Shown here in pieces: positions 1 through 8,089 of a stretch of 64,000 bases of DNA (its first letter is position 1; each line of letters opens with the position of its first letter). The stretch comes from Gammaproteobacteria bacterium (lineage in GTDB: Bacteria; Pseudomonadota; Gammaproteobacteria; Enterobacterales; Permianibacteraceae). The stretch is taken from positions 1 through 64,000 of the forward strand of contig JACPFT010000012.1 in the NCBI GenBank assembly GCA_016182845.1, given 5' to 3'. Both the position numbers and the translations under genes were made by a program. The notes under the pieces are model-generated. The model was given only the letters and a program-made list of their open reading frames with translations. It searched no databases and had not been told where the DNA came from.

Positions 1-126
1 CAGTCCGCCAAACGAAAGGCTCGGGGCTACGGTAACTTTCGAACGATAAGGACGGTCTTGTTCCTTGTTGCGGGGAAGCTCAACTTCGGTGGGCTGAACC
101 CGCACCTAGCCGGTCAACCCACTTGA
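1..126 (+). mobile_element. C-terminal tail of a transposase (insertion sequence remnant, cut by the window edge)
   Basis: An open frame runs from base 1 to a TGA at 124-126. Its 41 codons include ARGYGNFRTIRTVLFLVAGK and then LNFGGLNPHLAGQPT. This resembles the C-terminal end of IS transposases, most likely of the ISL3 type, where an 'ARGYRxFxTxRTxxxLxxGKL' tail precedes the stop. The start lies outside the window, so completeness and activity cannot be judged. It sits next to the arsenate operon, a common neighbour of insertion sequences. The family assignment is from memory of the tail motif only and is moderately uncertain. Confidence 0.5.
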
Positions 127-195
127 AATTCAACAGAGCCCCATTCGTTTAGTCGGGCGTGGCCATCGTGCGCGCGCAGGACAGCCGCTGGATGC

Positions 196-1434
196 TCAGT
201 CGGATTCCGGACCCGGTTCCAGGGGCGGCGCACCCTGGACCTTGGGCAGACCCAGGGCGATGAACGCCGCCAGGGCCACGAAGGCGCTGGACACCCAGAG
301 GCAGGCGGCGAGGCCGTAGGCCTGGAACAGCCAACCGGACAGCAGCGTGCCGATGAGCCTGCCCACGGCGTTGGACATGTAGTAAAAGCCCACGTCCAGG
401 GACACGCCGTCCTCCTTGGCATAGGCGACGATCAGATAGCTGTGCAACGAGGAGTTCACCGCGAACAGCGCCCCGAAGACCAGCAAGCCGCCGACCACGC
501 TGAGCATGGGTGTCACGCCGGCAGCCAACGCCAGGGCAATCGCGGCCGGCAGCACCGCCAGTGCGGCGGCCCAGAGGCAGGCGCTGCGGCCGTCGGGCAG
601 GATGCCGTTCCGCCTGCCGGTCACGGCCGGCGCGAGCGCCTGGACGATACCGTATCCGATAATCCACAGGGCGAGGAAACCGCCCACTTGCCAGAAGTCC
701 CAGCCGAACACGGTGCTGAGGTAGACCGGGAGCGCCACGACGAACCAGACGTCGCGGGCGCCAAACAGGAACAAACGCGCCGCCGACAACACGTTGACCT
801 GCCGGCTCTTGGAGAAAATGTCGCGGAATTTCGGCTTGACCTTGGCCTTGCCCAGATCCTGTTTCAGCAACACCAGACTGCCGATAAAAAACACCAGCAA
901 CACCGCCGCCATGGCGACGACGGTGCCCCGGAAACCCAGCCAAGCGAGCAGCGCGCCGCCCAGGAAGAAGCCGACTCCCTTGAGCGCGTTCTTCGAACCG
1001 GTGAACAGCGCCACCCAACGATAGAGCCTGCCCTGCCGTGCGCCGGGTACGAGCAGCTTGATGCTGCTCTTGGCACTCATCTTGTTGAGATCCTTGGCGA
1101 TCCCGGACAGGCCTTGCGCGGCCATGACCAGGGGCACCGACAGCCAGGCCGTAGGCACGGCCAGCATGCCCAGCGCGACGACCTGCAGGGCGAGTCCCAG
1201 GTTCATGGTGCGATTGAGGCCCAGGCGGGCGCCCAGCCAGCCGCCCAGCAAGTTGGTGACGACGCCGAAAAACTCGTAGAACAGGAACAGCATCGCGATG
1301 GCGAGCGGCGAATAGCCCAGTCCGTGGAAGTGCAGGACCACGAGCATGCGCAAGGCGCCATCGGTGAGCGTGAAGGCCCAGTAGTTGCCGGTGACCAGCA
1401 GGTATTGGCGCAGCGAGGGCGTCAGCCGGGACAT
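196..1434 (-). CDS. arsJ: ArsJ-type MFS efflux permease for 1-arseno-3-phosphoglycerate
   Basis: This is a 412-residue polytopic membrane protein whose hydrophobic segments run almost end to end, as in a 12-helix MFS carrier. The N-terminus (SLRQYLLVTGNYWAFTLTDG) and FYEFFGVVTNLLGGWLGARL are typical of ArsJ. ArsJ exports the unstable arsenate ester 1-arseno-3-phosphoglycerate, which breaks down outside the cell to arsenate. The gene lies 9 nt downstream of a GAPDH gene that would make that substrate, and both follow arsR, so the set is a complete arsR-gapdh-arsJ operon. Its length matches the family. A generic MFS permease is the alternative, but the GAPDH neighbour argues against it. Confidence 0.9.
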   Translation of the reverse strand: MSRLTPSLRQYLLVTGNYWAFTLTDGALRMLVVLHFHGLGYSPLAIAMLFLFYEFFGVVTNLLGGWLGARLGLNRTMNLGLALQVVALGMLAVPTAWLSVPLVMAAQGLSGIAKDLNKMSAKSSIKLLVPGARQGRLYRWVALFTGSKNALKGVGFFLGGALLAWLGFRGTVVAMAAVLLVFFIGSLVLLKQDLGKAKVKPKFRDIFSKSRQVNVLSAARLFLFGARDVWFVVALPVYLSTVFGWDFWQVGGFLALWIIGYGIVQALAPAVTGRRNGILPDGRSACLWAAALAVLPAAIALALAAGVTPMLSVVGGLLVFGALFAVNSSLHSYLIVAYAKEDGVSLDVGFYYMSNAVGRLIGTLLSGWLFQAYGLAACLWVSSAFVALAAFIALGLPKVQGAPPLEPGPESD

Positions 1435-1443
1435 GGACTCGCC

Positions 1444-2448
1444 CTAGCCGCGCTGGCCGACCAGCTTGGCCAGCTCCATGGTGCGCAGACAATAACCCCA
1501 CTCATTGTCGTACCAGGCATAAAGCTTAACCTGGGTGCCGTTGACCACCAGGGTCGAGGGCGCGTCGATAATGCTGGAGCGCGGATCGGTCCGATAGTCG
1601 ATGGACACCAGGGGCCGCTCTTCGTAGCCGAGTATACCCTTCAGCTCGCCCTCGGCGGCGGCCTTCAAATAGGCATTCACCTCGGCGGCATCGGTCTTGC
1701 GTTCCACTTCGAACACGCAGTCGGTCAGTGAGGCCACGGTGAGCGGCACGCGCACGGCATGGCCATTCAGCCGGCCTTTCAGTTCCGGGAAGATCTCGGC
1801 GATGGCTGTCGCCGAACCGGTCGAGGTCGGGATCAGGGATTCGCCGCAGGCGCGTGCGCGGCGCAGATCCTTGTGGGCGGCGTCGATGATGGTCTGGGTA
1901 TTGGTCAGGCAGTGGATCGTGGTCATGGAGCCATGGCGTATGCCCAGTTTCTCGTGGATGACCTTCACGACCGGCGCCAAGCAATTGGTGGTGCAGGAGG
2001 CGGCGGTGACGATGCGGTGCACGGCTGGGTCGTAGAGCCGGTGATTGACGCCCATGACCACGTTGAGCACGCCCGCTTCCTTGACCGGCGCGGTGACCAC
2101 GACGCGGCCCACGCCCTGGTCCAGGTAAGCCTGCAACATCTCGGTCTTGCGCATCTTGCCGCTGGCCTCGATGACGATGTCACAATCGGACCAATCCGTT
2201 TCCGCGATGGTCTTATTGCGACTGAAGGCGATGCGCCGGCCGCCGATCTCGATGACATCGCCCTCCCCTTGCGCCTCCTGACCCCAGCGGCCATGCACCG
2301 AGTCGAAATTCAGTAAATGAGCGAAGGTCGCGGCATCGCCGGCCGGATCGTTGATGCGCACGAACTCGAACTCCGGCCAACCCCAGGCGGCGCGCAAACA
2401 CAACCGCCCCATGCGGCCGAAGCCGTTGATGCCGATCTTGATGGTCAT
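1444..2448 (-). CDS. Arsenate-operon glyceraldehyde-3-phosphate dehydrogenase
   Basis: A 334-residue, full-length GAPDH. The NAD-binding fold begins with INGFGRMGR, and the catalytic Cys152 lies in [10 protein letters not shown]. The C-terminal catalytic domain ends with [19 protein letters not shown]. Normal GAPDH phosphorylates glyceraldehyde-3-phosphate. In ars operons the enzyme uses arsenate to form 1-arseno-3-phosphoglycerate for export by ArsJ. The position between arsR and arsJ supports this specialised role over glycolysis. The enzyme is cytoplasmic and should be co-induced with arsR. The reaction is inferred from context; the residues seen are those of any GAPDH. Confidence 0.92.
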   Translation of the reverse strand: MTIKIGINGFGRMGRLCLRAAWGWPEFEFVRINDPAGDAATFAHLLNFDSVHGRWGQEAQGEGDVIEIGGRRIAFSRNKTIAETDWSDCDIVIEASGKMRKTEMLQAYLDQGVGRVVVTAPVKEAGVLNVVMGVNHRLYDPAVHRIVTAASCTTNCLAPVVKVIHEKLGIRHGSMTTIHCLTNTQTIIDAAHKDLRRARACGESLIPTSTGSATAIAEIFPELKGRLNGHAVRVPLTVASLTDCVFEVERKTDAAEVNAYLKAAAEGELKGILGYEERPLVSIDYRTDPRSSIIDAPSTLVVNGTQVKLYAWYDNEWGYCLRTMELAKLVGQRG

Positions 2449-2471
2449 GATGAAGTCCTCGGTGGGTAGTC

Positions 2472-2828
2472 TTATTTATCTGCGCAGCAGGCAGCGGCCT
2501 GCCCTGCCCCGTCCGGGCTCTCCGGCATGGTCACCGCGCAGGGTGCGCCGGCGCAGCAGTCCTCGCTCAGGTAATCCAGCAAGCCGCGCATGGCCGGGTA
2601 ATTGGACGAGTAGAAAATGAAGCGCCCATCCTGGCGCCCGTCGATGAGCCCGGCGCGGCTCAGCTCCTTGAGATGAAAGGACAGTGTCGCCGGCGCGACG
2701 GCCAGCCGCTCGCCGATCTCGCCGACCGACAGTCCACCCGGGGGGCTGCTCATCAGCAGGCGAAAGATGGACAAGCGCGTGTCCTGAGCCAGGGCGTTGA
2801 GCTGGGTGATGGCGGTATTCATTTCCAT
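2472..2828 (-). CDS. arsR: ArsR-family arsenite-responsive repressor
   Basis: A 118-residue winged-helix repressor. The DNA-reading helix is in [20 protein letters not shown] (about residues 42-61). The usual helix-3 CxC arsenite site is absent. Instead there are C-terminal cysteines at 91, 92 and 97 (DCCAGAPC) and a further pair at 114-115. This is the arrangement of the Acidithiobacillus ferrooxidans-type ArsR, which binds As(III) with C-terminal cysteines. It should repress its own operon (arsR, GAPDH, arsJ). Two in-frame ATGs compete as start, 2828 and 2822; the second has GGAA eight bases upstream. The downstream GAPDH starts 23 nt after the stop. Confidence 0.93.
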   Translation of the reverse strand: MEMNTAITQLNALAQDTRLSIFRLLMSSPPGGLSVGEIGERLAVAPATLSFHLKELSRAGLIDGRQDGRFIFYSSNYPAMRGLLDYLSEDCCAGAPCAVTMPESPDGAGQAAACCADK

Positions 2829-2850
2829 AGTTCCATTATTATGGAACTAT
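2827..2850. promoter_or_regulatory. ArsR operator (perfect inverted repeat)
   Basis: ATAGTTCCAT at 2827-2836 and its exact reverse complement ATGGAACTAT at 2841-2850 are separated by four bases. A perfect 10-bp palindrome immediately upstream of and overlapping the arsR start is the expected autorepression site. It also covers the predicted -10 element, so bound ArsR would exclude RNA polymerase. Binding by ArsR is inferred. Confidence 0.85.
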
Positions 2851-2863
2851 TTTCTTCTGTAAA
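2835..2863 (-). promoter_or_regulatory. Sigma-70-like promoter of the ars operon
   Basis: On the minus strand TTTACA (2863-2858) is followed after 17 bases by AATAAT (2840-2835). The -10 box lies inside the operator palindrome. The expected start of transcription, near 2828, falls at or within a few bases of the arsR ATG, leaving little or no leader. Confidence 0.6.
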
Positions 2864-2900
2864 GCCCGCTCCTCCCGAAACTCGGCACCGAGCAGCGACG

Positions 2901-4034
2901 TCAGCGCTTGGGCATGGGCTCCGCGTCGAAGCCCAGGGCATAGAGCACCCGGTCGCGGTAGCCGGTGATCACCCGCGCATAATGGCTCAGTTCCCGGTCC
3001 AGGAGCGTGTCGCCCGTATCCACCAGCAAGGGCCTGCCGCCCAGGCCCTTGAGCTTGGTCTTGGTGGCGATGATGAGGAGATTGTCCCGACCCAGGCGGC
3101 GGATCACGCGCGGGCTGAGCTGCTGATTGCCCCGCCCCAGCACATGCCCCTGGCCTCCGATGATGGTTAGCACCACGGACGCTTTGGGATGCCTATCCAA
3201 CAGCTCCAGGATGCCCTGCTCGCTCAAGTCGGCGGCGAGCAAATGCCCAGCCAACACGGCGTCTATGCCCAGCAGCGTGTTGGACAGGCCCAGATGCTGC
3301 ATCACGGCCGCGCAGGTCGTGCCCGAACCGACCAAGTACAACCGATCGTCCTCCATGGATTCGACGACATCCGCCGCGATATCCGCCAGGACCAGGGGCT
3401 CGCTCTCCACGCCGCCGGACTTCACGCCTTGCACGAAATGCCCCTCCTCCGGCACGAGCATCTCGCCATAGCGACGGGCGCGCACGACGCCGGCTCGGAA
3501 GGCCTCCTCGTCGATGTCCATGACCGCCGCTTCCTTGACATCCACCAGCTCGCCGCGCAGGAGCATAGCGACGACCTCGCCCGCATGACGCGGCGTGATG
3601 GCATAGACGCCGGAATGAATCTTGACGCCGGCCGGGATGCCCAGGACCGGCAACCGCTCGCCGACCGCCGAATAGACATCGCGGGCCGTGCCGTCGCCGC
3701 CGGCGAAAACCAAGAGGTCCACGTCCTGGGCCTGGACGGCCGCCGCGACCCGCCGGGTGTCATCCGGCGTGGTCTGCTCGTCGACCGGCGTAACGGACGC
3801 CAAGGAAAAGCCCAGCTCCCGCGCCAGGTCCTCGCCCATGGGCCCGGCGCCGGTGTGAAGCGCGATTTGGTCGCGGAAAGGCAAGAGCACCTCGAGGCAG
3901 GCACGGGCTCGCGCCGCGGACTCCGGCCGGGCGCCCAGGGCCAGGGCCTCGGCCGCCAAACCATCCGAGCCCTTCAGGCCGACGCGACCGCCCAGGCCCG
4001 CCAGGGGATTAATGATGAAACCTAGCCGAAACAC
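2901..4034 (-). CDS. ATP-NAD kinase-like protein (COG3199 type)
   Basis: A 377-residue soluble protein. It opens with FRLGFIINPLAGLGGRVG and carries the nucleotide-binding GGDGT motif in FAGGDGTARDVYSA, the hallmark of NAD kinase and diacylglycerol-kinase-like folds. A second glycine-rich stretch (LTIIGGQGHVLGRGNQQLSPRVI) is typical of the COG3199 group of predicted polyphosphate/ATP-NAD kinases. The reading frame is open to 4238, but that extension overlaps the divergent neighbour. GTG at 4034 has AGGAG eight bases upstream and matches the start of conserved sequence. The substrate is not proven. The gene lies upstream of arsR on the same strand but is separated by the ars promoter. Confidence 0.8.
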   Translation of the reverse strand: MFRLGFIINPLAGLGGRVGLKGSDGLAAEALALGARPESAARARACLEVLLPFRDQIALHTGAGPMGEDLARELGFSLASVTPVDEQTTPDDTRRVAAAVQAQDVDLLVFAGGDGTARDVYSAVGERLPVLGIPAGVKIHSGVYAITPRHAGEVVAMLLRGELVDVKEAAVMDIDEEAFRAGVVRARRYGEMLVPEEGHFVQGVKSGGVESEPLVLADIAADVVESMEDDRLYLVGSGTTCAAVMQHLGLSNTLLGIDAVLAGHLLAADLSEQGILELLDRHPKASVVLTIIGGQGHVLGRGNQQLSPRVIRRLGRDNLLIIATKTKLKGLGGRPLLVDTGDTLLDRELSHYARVITGYRDRVLYALGFDAEPMPKR

Positions 4035-4131
4035 CGGGTCGTCTCCTATGCTTTGCTGAATGGAATAGCGTACCGTCAGCGCGGGAATTGCTGCTATATT
4101 ACGATAAATCAAGATCTTAGCAGGATAGTCT

Positions 4132-5391
4132 GTGAAACAGCGGATACGTTTGCCGGTCTCGCAGCTGCAAATCGGCATGCACGTGGTCGAACTGGACCGC
4201 CCCTGGCTGGAAACGCCCTTTTTGTTCCAGGGATTCACGCTGGAAAATCAGGCCGACATCAAGGCGGTCCAGCAGTATTGTCAGTATGTCTATGTTGAAG
4301 TCCTGCAGCATACATCGCCGCCCCAATCCCAAGCCCGGCCAGCGGCCGCCAAGAAGGCCCAGCCCGCCCCCAAGCGCGGCTTCTTCGATTTCCTGAAGAA
4401 ATCCCCTCCGCCGCCCCGCGAACCCCAGGTCCGCGTCGAAGAGGAAATGCCCAAGGCGGTCGTCGTGCATGAGCGCACCAGCAAGCTGGTGAAGTCCATG
4501 CTCGACGATATCCGCTTCGGCGCCTTGATCAACACCACGGCCCTCAAGGAACAGGTCAACGAATGCGTGGAAAGCATCATCCGCAACCCGGATGCCATGC
4601 TCTGGCTCACCCAGCTGCGCAACAAGGACAGCCATTCCGGCGAGCACGCGCTCAACGCCTGCATCCTGGCCGTGGTCTTCGGCCGCTATCTGGGCCTGCC
4701 CAAGGATGAGTTGGAAAAGCTGGGCCTCTGCGGCCTGTTGCACGACGTGGGCAAGACCCAGGTGCCCGATCACATCCTGCGCAAGCCGGGCGCGCTGACC
4801 GCCGACGAAATGGCCGAGATGAAGAAGCACACCATCCACGGCCGCAACATCCTCATGGCCACCTCGGACATGTATTACGGCGCCGTCGACGTGGCTTATA
4901 CCCATCACGAGCGCATGGATGGCAGCGGCTACCCGCGCGGCCTGACCGGCAGCCAGATCTCGCCCTATTCGCGCATGCTAGCGGTCATCGACACCTACAG
5001 CGATCTGATCAGCCCGCAGATCTACCGCAAGGAGCTGACTGCCTTCGAGGCCTTGAAAATCATCAACAAGGACAAGGCCAGCAAGTTCGACGAGCAGCTG
5101 GTGAAGCATTTCGTCGCCATGGTCGGCGTGTTCCCGGTGGGTTCAATCGTCGAGCTGTCCAATGGCGAGGTGGGCATCGTCATCGCCACCAACCGCAAAC
5201 ACCTAACCCAGCCGCGCGTCCTGGCCTTATTGGATAGCGACAAGTTCCCGTGCAAGGAGCGCATCGTGGATTTGGCCGCACAGGAAGGTCAGGAAATGGA
5301 GCTGAAGATCGGTCGCATCCTGCGCAACGGCGATTATGGCATCGACGTGCAGGCCTTGCAGCGGCGGGGCTTGCAGCTGAAGATCGCCTAG
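4132..5391 (+). CDS. HD-GYP cyclic-di-GMP phosphodiesterase with DUF3391 N-terminus
   Basis: A 419-residue cytoplasmic protein. Residues 1-60 resemble the DUF3391 domain, followed by a proline/alanine-rich linker (about 62-100). The HD-GYP domain covers about 110-330. It has the metal-binding HD at 204-205 in LLHDVGK, HHERMDGSGYP at 258-268, and an intact GYP triad. Active proteins of this family cleave cyclic di-GMP and so favour motility, which fits a genome with a large flagellar locus, although that locus is over 20 kb away. The start is GTG at 4132, with AGGA seven bases upstream. A strong terminator follows, so it appears to be a single-gene unit. Confidence 0.92.
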   Translation: MKQRIRLPVSQLQIGMHVVELDRPWLETPFLFQGFTLENQADIKAVQQYCQYVYVEVLQHTSPPQSQARPAAAKKAQPAPKRGFFDFLKKSPPPPREPQVRVEEEMPKAVVVHERTSKLVKSMLDDIRFGALINTTALKEQVNECVESIIRNPDAMLWLTQLRNKDSHSGEHALNACILAVVFGRYLGLPKDELEKLGLCGLLHDVGKTQVPDHILRKPGALTADEMAEMKKHTIHGRNILMATSDMYYGAVDVAYTHHERMDGSGYPRGLTGSQISPYSRMLAVIDTYSDLISPQIYRKELTAFEALKIINKDKASKFDEQLVKHFVAMVGVFPVGSIVELSNGEVGIVIATNRKHLTQPRVLALLDSDKFPCKERIVDLAAQEGQEMELKIGRILRNGDYGIDVQALQRRGLQLKIA

Positions 5392-5418
5392 GGATCCGTG
5401 CTGATAATTCCGGGCAAC

Positions 5419-5448
5419 AAAAAAGGGCACTGGACAGTGCCCTTTTTT
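5419..5448 (+). terminator. Rho-independent terminator after the HD-GYP gene
   Basis: GGGCACT (5425-5431) pairs with AGTGCCC (5436-5442) around a four-base loop. The stem is extended by A residues on the left and six Ts (5443-5448) on the right. It lies 27 nt after the HD-GYP stop codon. Confidence 0.92.
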
Positions 5449-5964
5449 CATCCGTGTCATCATGTCCATGATGCGAGATCCCTGCGAACCCTGTCGCGCG
5501 TCCGGCGCTCGAAATCCTTGTCATCCCTGGCCGTTTCATCCGGAAACGGCTTATGCCTCCTGGCGAGTCCTCTCTGACTCAAACGCTTCCTTGTCTACTC
5601 CCTGATAAACGCTGGCTTCCTGCCTGTTGAGCGCGCTCCGGCACTCGCCGTCCTTGAATCCACGTCCCGTGGCATGTCCCAGTTTCGGTGGACGTTCCAC
5701 CCTGTCGGTAGACGCTTCGTCCCGAATCGCTTACCGGCTCCTTGGCTTGCTGCCATGGGGACAGATTACCGCCTTGGCACGGTTTCACAAGCCGGCGCGA
5801 ACAGCCCGTCGCCACGGTCCTGGCGAACTGTAGAAAATATAATTCTTTAAAATCAGCAAAATACCAAGAGCATTTCTATTGAGGGAGGCGCATGACAGCC
5901 CCGCAAATGCGCCCATGCCTACAGCATCTGTAAGAAATGGCTTACAAACGCCGCCGCCGATGGA
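5449..5964. other. Intergenic stretch without a supportable gene
   Basis: About 515 bases separate the HD-GYP terminator from marC. Open frames here (for example 5579-5815 on the minus strand) have compositions that suggest no known protein. At 5892 a 13-codon frame (MTAPQMRPCLQHL) follows a good ribosome site, GAGGGAGG, but it leads into no gene on its own strand. The sequence from about 5835 to 5885 is markedly AT-rich. TGTAAG (5929-5934) and CTTACA (5941-5946) could form a small hairpin. This may be decayed DNA or may hold a small transcript. Confidence 0.4.
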
Positions 5965-6555
5965 TTAGCGCCCCAGGTACTCACCCAGGCCATTGAGGAA
6001 CATCTGCACCGACATGGTCACCAGGATCATGCCCATTAGGCGTTCCAGGGCGATGAGTCCGCGCTCGCGCAAGAGCTTGTGCAAGATGGAGGAGGACAGC
6101 AGGATGGCCGCCGAGGCCACCCAGGCCACGGTCGTGGCGCCCAACCACTCCCAGATGCGCGTCGGTTCCTTGGACACCAGGAGCAGCAGGGTCGCCAGCA
6201 GCGAGGGGCCCGCCACCAGGGGAATGGCCAGGGGCACGATGAAGGGCTCGCTCTCGGGCCCCTCCTCGCCTTTCTCGTGGGCCTCGGGCGGGAAGATCAT
6301 CTTCAGGGCGATGAGGAACAGAATGATGCTGCCGGCGATGCTGATGGCCTGTTGGCTGAGCTGCAGGGCATCGAGCATGCGCTGCCCGAAGAACAGGAAG
6401 AGCAGCATGAAGCCATAGGCGATGACCAGCTCGCGCAGGATCACGATGCGCCGGCGGCGCGGCGGCAGATGCTTCAGGGTGGACAGAAACAGCGGGATAT
6501 TGCCCAGCGGATCCATGATCAGAAACAGCATGATGGCGGCGGAATAGAGTTCCAT
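5965..6555 (-). CDS. MarC/YhgN-family inner-membrane protein
   Basis: A 196-residue membrane protein with about six hydrophobic helices. It begins MELYSAAIMLFLIMDPLGNIP, where MDPxGNxP is the family signature. A second conserved segment, VPLAIPLVAGPSLLATLLLL, lies near residues 105-125. MarC/UPF0056 proteins are of unsettled function; the old link to multiple antibiotic resistance is not supported, and transport is only inferred from the topology. Length and motifs are complete. It stands alone, with REP-like repeats upstream and no recognisable partner. Confidence 0.88.
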   Translation of the reverse strand: MELYSAAIMLFLIMDPLGNIPLFLSTLKHLPPRRRRIVILRELVIAYGFMLLFLFFGQRMLDALQLSQQAISIAGSIILFLIALKMIFPPEAHEKGEEGPESEPFIVPLAIPLVAGPSLLATLLLLVSKEPTRIWEWLGATTVAWVASAAILLSSSILHKLLRERGLIALERLMGMILVTMSVQMFLNGLGEYLGR

Positions 6556-6614
6556 GCCCTTGACTCCTATGGGATTCGGTATCGCGTGCCCCCACGCGCG
6601 CGGGATGCGACTAC

Positions 6615-6636
6615 GTAGGTCCTGCTTCAGCGGGAC
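6615..6636. repeat. REP-like palindrome, diverged inverted copy
   Basis: GTAGGTCCTGCTTCAGCGGG is the reverse complement, with a few changes, of the two exact copies at 6747 and 6786. It starts with GTAG, as in the GTAG class of bacterial REP elements. Confidence 0.6.
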
Positions 6637-6654
6637 AGCGCGGTGTCGAGCCCT

Positions 6655-6690
6655 AAAAACAAACGGCCGGGACTGGCGATACCGGCCGTT
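6655..6690 (-). terminator. Rho-independent terminator of the saccharopine dehydrogenase-like gene
   Basis: AACGGCCGG (6662-6670) and CCGGCCGTT (6682-6690) form a perfect 9-bp stem. Read on the minus strand, the stem is followed by TGTTTTTAGG. It lies about 115 bases past the stop codon of the gene at 6805-8058. Confidence 0.75.
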
Positions 6691-6746
6691 GCTGAAAACC
6701 CGGAATCTGAGGCGTCGCCCCTTCCGGACTCGGGCCCCGCCCGGAA

Positions 6747-6769
6747 AGTCCGGCTGAAGCCGGACCTAC
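6747..6769. repeat. GTAG-type REP palindrome, copy 1
   Basis: The complement reads GTAGGTCCGGCTTCAGCCGG and two more bases. GTCCGGC and GCCGGAC form a 7-bp stem around TGAA. It is identical over 23 bases to the copy 39 bases further on. Confidence 0.8.
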
Positions 6770-6785
6770 GGGCGCCGCTCAACGG

Positions 6786-6808
6786 AGTCCGGCTGAAGCC
6801 GGACCTAC
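6786..6808. repeat. GTAG-type REP palindrome, copy 2, overlapping a stop codon
   Basis: Identical to the copy at 6747-6769. Its GTAG end (complement of 6805-6808) supplies the TAG stop of the saccharopine dehydrogenase-like gene, so the element abuts or trimmed the end of that reading frame. Confidence 0.8.
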
Positions 6809-8058
6809 AGATACTGCTTGAGGTACTGATAGTTCGGGGTCAATTCACCCTTGTAAACGATGGTGGCACGCTTCAGGTGGGTGGGCAAGCCGCATTCCTC
6901 GAAGGGCTTGCTCAGATCCATGTCCATGATGGCCGGCAGGTACTCCGCCAGGCGGGCGGAGAAATGCCGGGAGGCATCGTCGGACAGCTCGCAAGGCAGG
7001 TTGTCGATGGACATGACCGTCGGGCCTTCCCAGGAGATACCGTCGGCGATCTGGCCGCTGTCCACGTCATAGGTGAAGGCCGGCTCGTCGATGGTGCTGG
7101 CCTTGTGGGTACACTCCAGGCTGCCGTCGATGTCGCAGCTGATGTCGCCGATGAGATAGGGCAGCTCATCCTTGTGGGCGCGCATGCGCGCGGCGTCCAA
7201 ATGCTTGGGATAGAAGTCAGTCCAGAACGGGGTCTGCAACAGGATGTCGAACTTACCCAGGAGCTTGTCGAAGCTGCTGCGGTAAAGGGCCTTGCCCGCC
7301 TTGACGTATTCGGCGTAGTCGAAGGGCTTGCCTTCGACGTGCTCGTGGATATGGCGGCTGGAGGCCACGCAGTACCAGGAGCCGGCGGGGGCCCTCCCGG
7401 CCACGGCGTCCTCGACGGCGACCTTGGGCAGGTTCAGCCATTGGCAGACTTCCTCGGCGCCGCCGCCCACCTTGCCGGTGCCCACCACGACGACGCGGAT
7501 GGCTTCACCCGTCTGCAGATCCAGGGCGGCCATGGCGGCGCGCAGGGCGTCCATGGTCGGATAGTCCTTGGTCTGCTTGAGCGCTTGCAGGGGCGAGGAC
7601 TTGCCGGTCAGGGCCAGTTTCTTGCCTGCCAGCCAGAAGGTGTCGGCGGCGCCGGCGATGCCGGCGTAGCGGCCGAAGGCGATGGTGCGGACGCCGTCGT
7701 CGTCGGTGATGGGCTCGTAGTCCATGAGGGTCGCCTTGCGATCCAGGAAGGCCTGCAGCAGAGGCATGTTATAGCTCTGGCCTTTGATCACATGGGAGAA
7801 GGCCAGGTGCACCTGGCCGTCCTTGATGGAGGCCACGGGCGGTTCCTTGATGCCCACGACGAACTGCGCCCCGTCCGGGCTGTCCATGCGCTCGGCGCCC
7901 ACGGCGGCATACTCGGCGTCGGGGTAGATACGCACCTCGCTGGGCTCATAGGCCACCGGGTAGCCCTTGGCCTTGAGCTGGGCCACGGCCTCGGGGATCA
8001 GGGCGACGCGGCGTTCCCAGCGGTTTTTGTGCTCTTTGCGCAGGATGGTGCGTAACAT
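6805..8058 (-). CDS. Saccharopine dehydrogenase / lysine-ketoglutarate reductase-like enzyme
   Basis: A 417-residue protein of the alanine dehydrogenase / transhydrogenase / LYS1 superfamily. The N-terminus (RKEHKNRWERRVALIPEAV) matches the substrate-domain start of lysine-ketoglutarate reductases. A Rossmann motif follows in IRVVVVGTGKVGGGAEE near residue 190. The C-terminal part has GDISCDIDGSLECTHKAS, also typical. It probably interconverts saccharopine with lysine or glutamate plus aminoadipate semialdehyde using a nicotinamide cofactor. No partner enzyme of lysine degradation lies next to it. The stop codon falls in a REP element, and a terminator lies beyond. The exact reaction direction cannot be read from sequence. 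Confidence 0.8.
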   Translation of the reverse strand: MLRTILRKEHKNRWERRVALIPEAVAQLKAKGYPVAYEPSEVRIYPDAEYAAVGAERMDSPDGAQFVVGIKEPPVASIKDGQVHLAFSHVIKGQSYNMPLLQAFLDRKATLMDYEPITDDDGVRTIAFGRYAGIAGAADTFWLAGKKLALTGKSSPLQALKQTKDYPTMDALRAAMAALDLQTGEAIRVVVVGTGKVGGGAEEVCQWLNLPKVAVEDAVAGRAPAGSWYCVASSRHIHEHVEGKPFDYAEYVKAGKALYRSSFDKLLGKFDILLQTPFWTDFYPKHLDAARMRAHKDELPYLIGDISCDIDGSLECTHKASTIDEPAFTYDVDSGQIADGISWEGPTVMSIDNLPCELSDDASRHFSARLAEYLPAIMDMDLSKPFEECGLPTHLKRATIVYKGELTPNYQYLKQYL

Positions 8059-8089
8059 GGACGTATACCTTTGAATAACTTGGTGTTTT

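Noticed and set aside
1444-2448. GAPDH as the glycolytic enzyme of the cell
   Set aside because: Its place between arsR and arsJ in a regulated operon fits the arsenate-detoxifying form; a separate glycolytic gene is expected elsewhere.
4035-4238. Longer N-terminus for the NAD-kinase-like protein
   Set aside because: The extension overlaps the divergent HD-GYP gene and is not conserved-looking, while GTG at 4034 has a well-placed AGGAG.
5579-5815. 78-codon minus-strand frame between the HD-GYP gene and marC
   Set aside because: No ribosome site, no recognisable motif and an atypical composition rich in Ser, Gly, Arg and Gln; insufficient support for a gene.
5892-5933. 13-codon plus-strand frame with a good ribosome site
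   Set aside because: It leads into no gene on its strand and its sequence MTAPQMRPCLQHL has no attenuation pattern; kept only as a remark in the intergenic entry.
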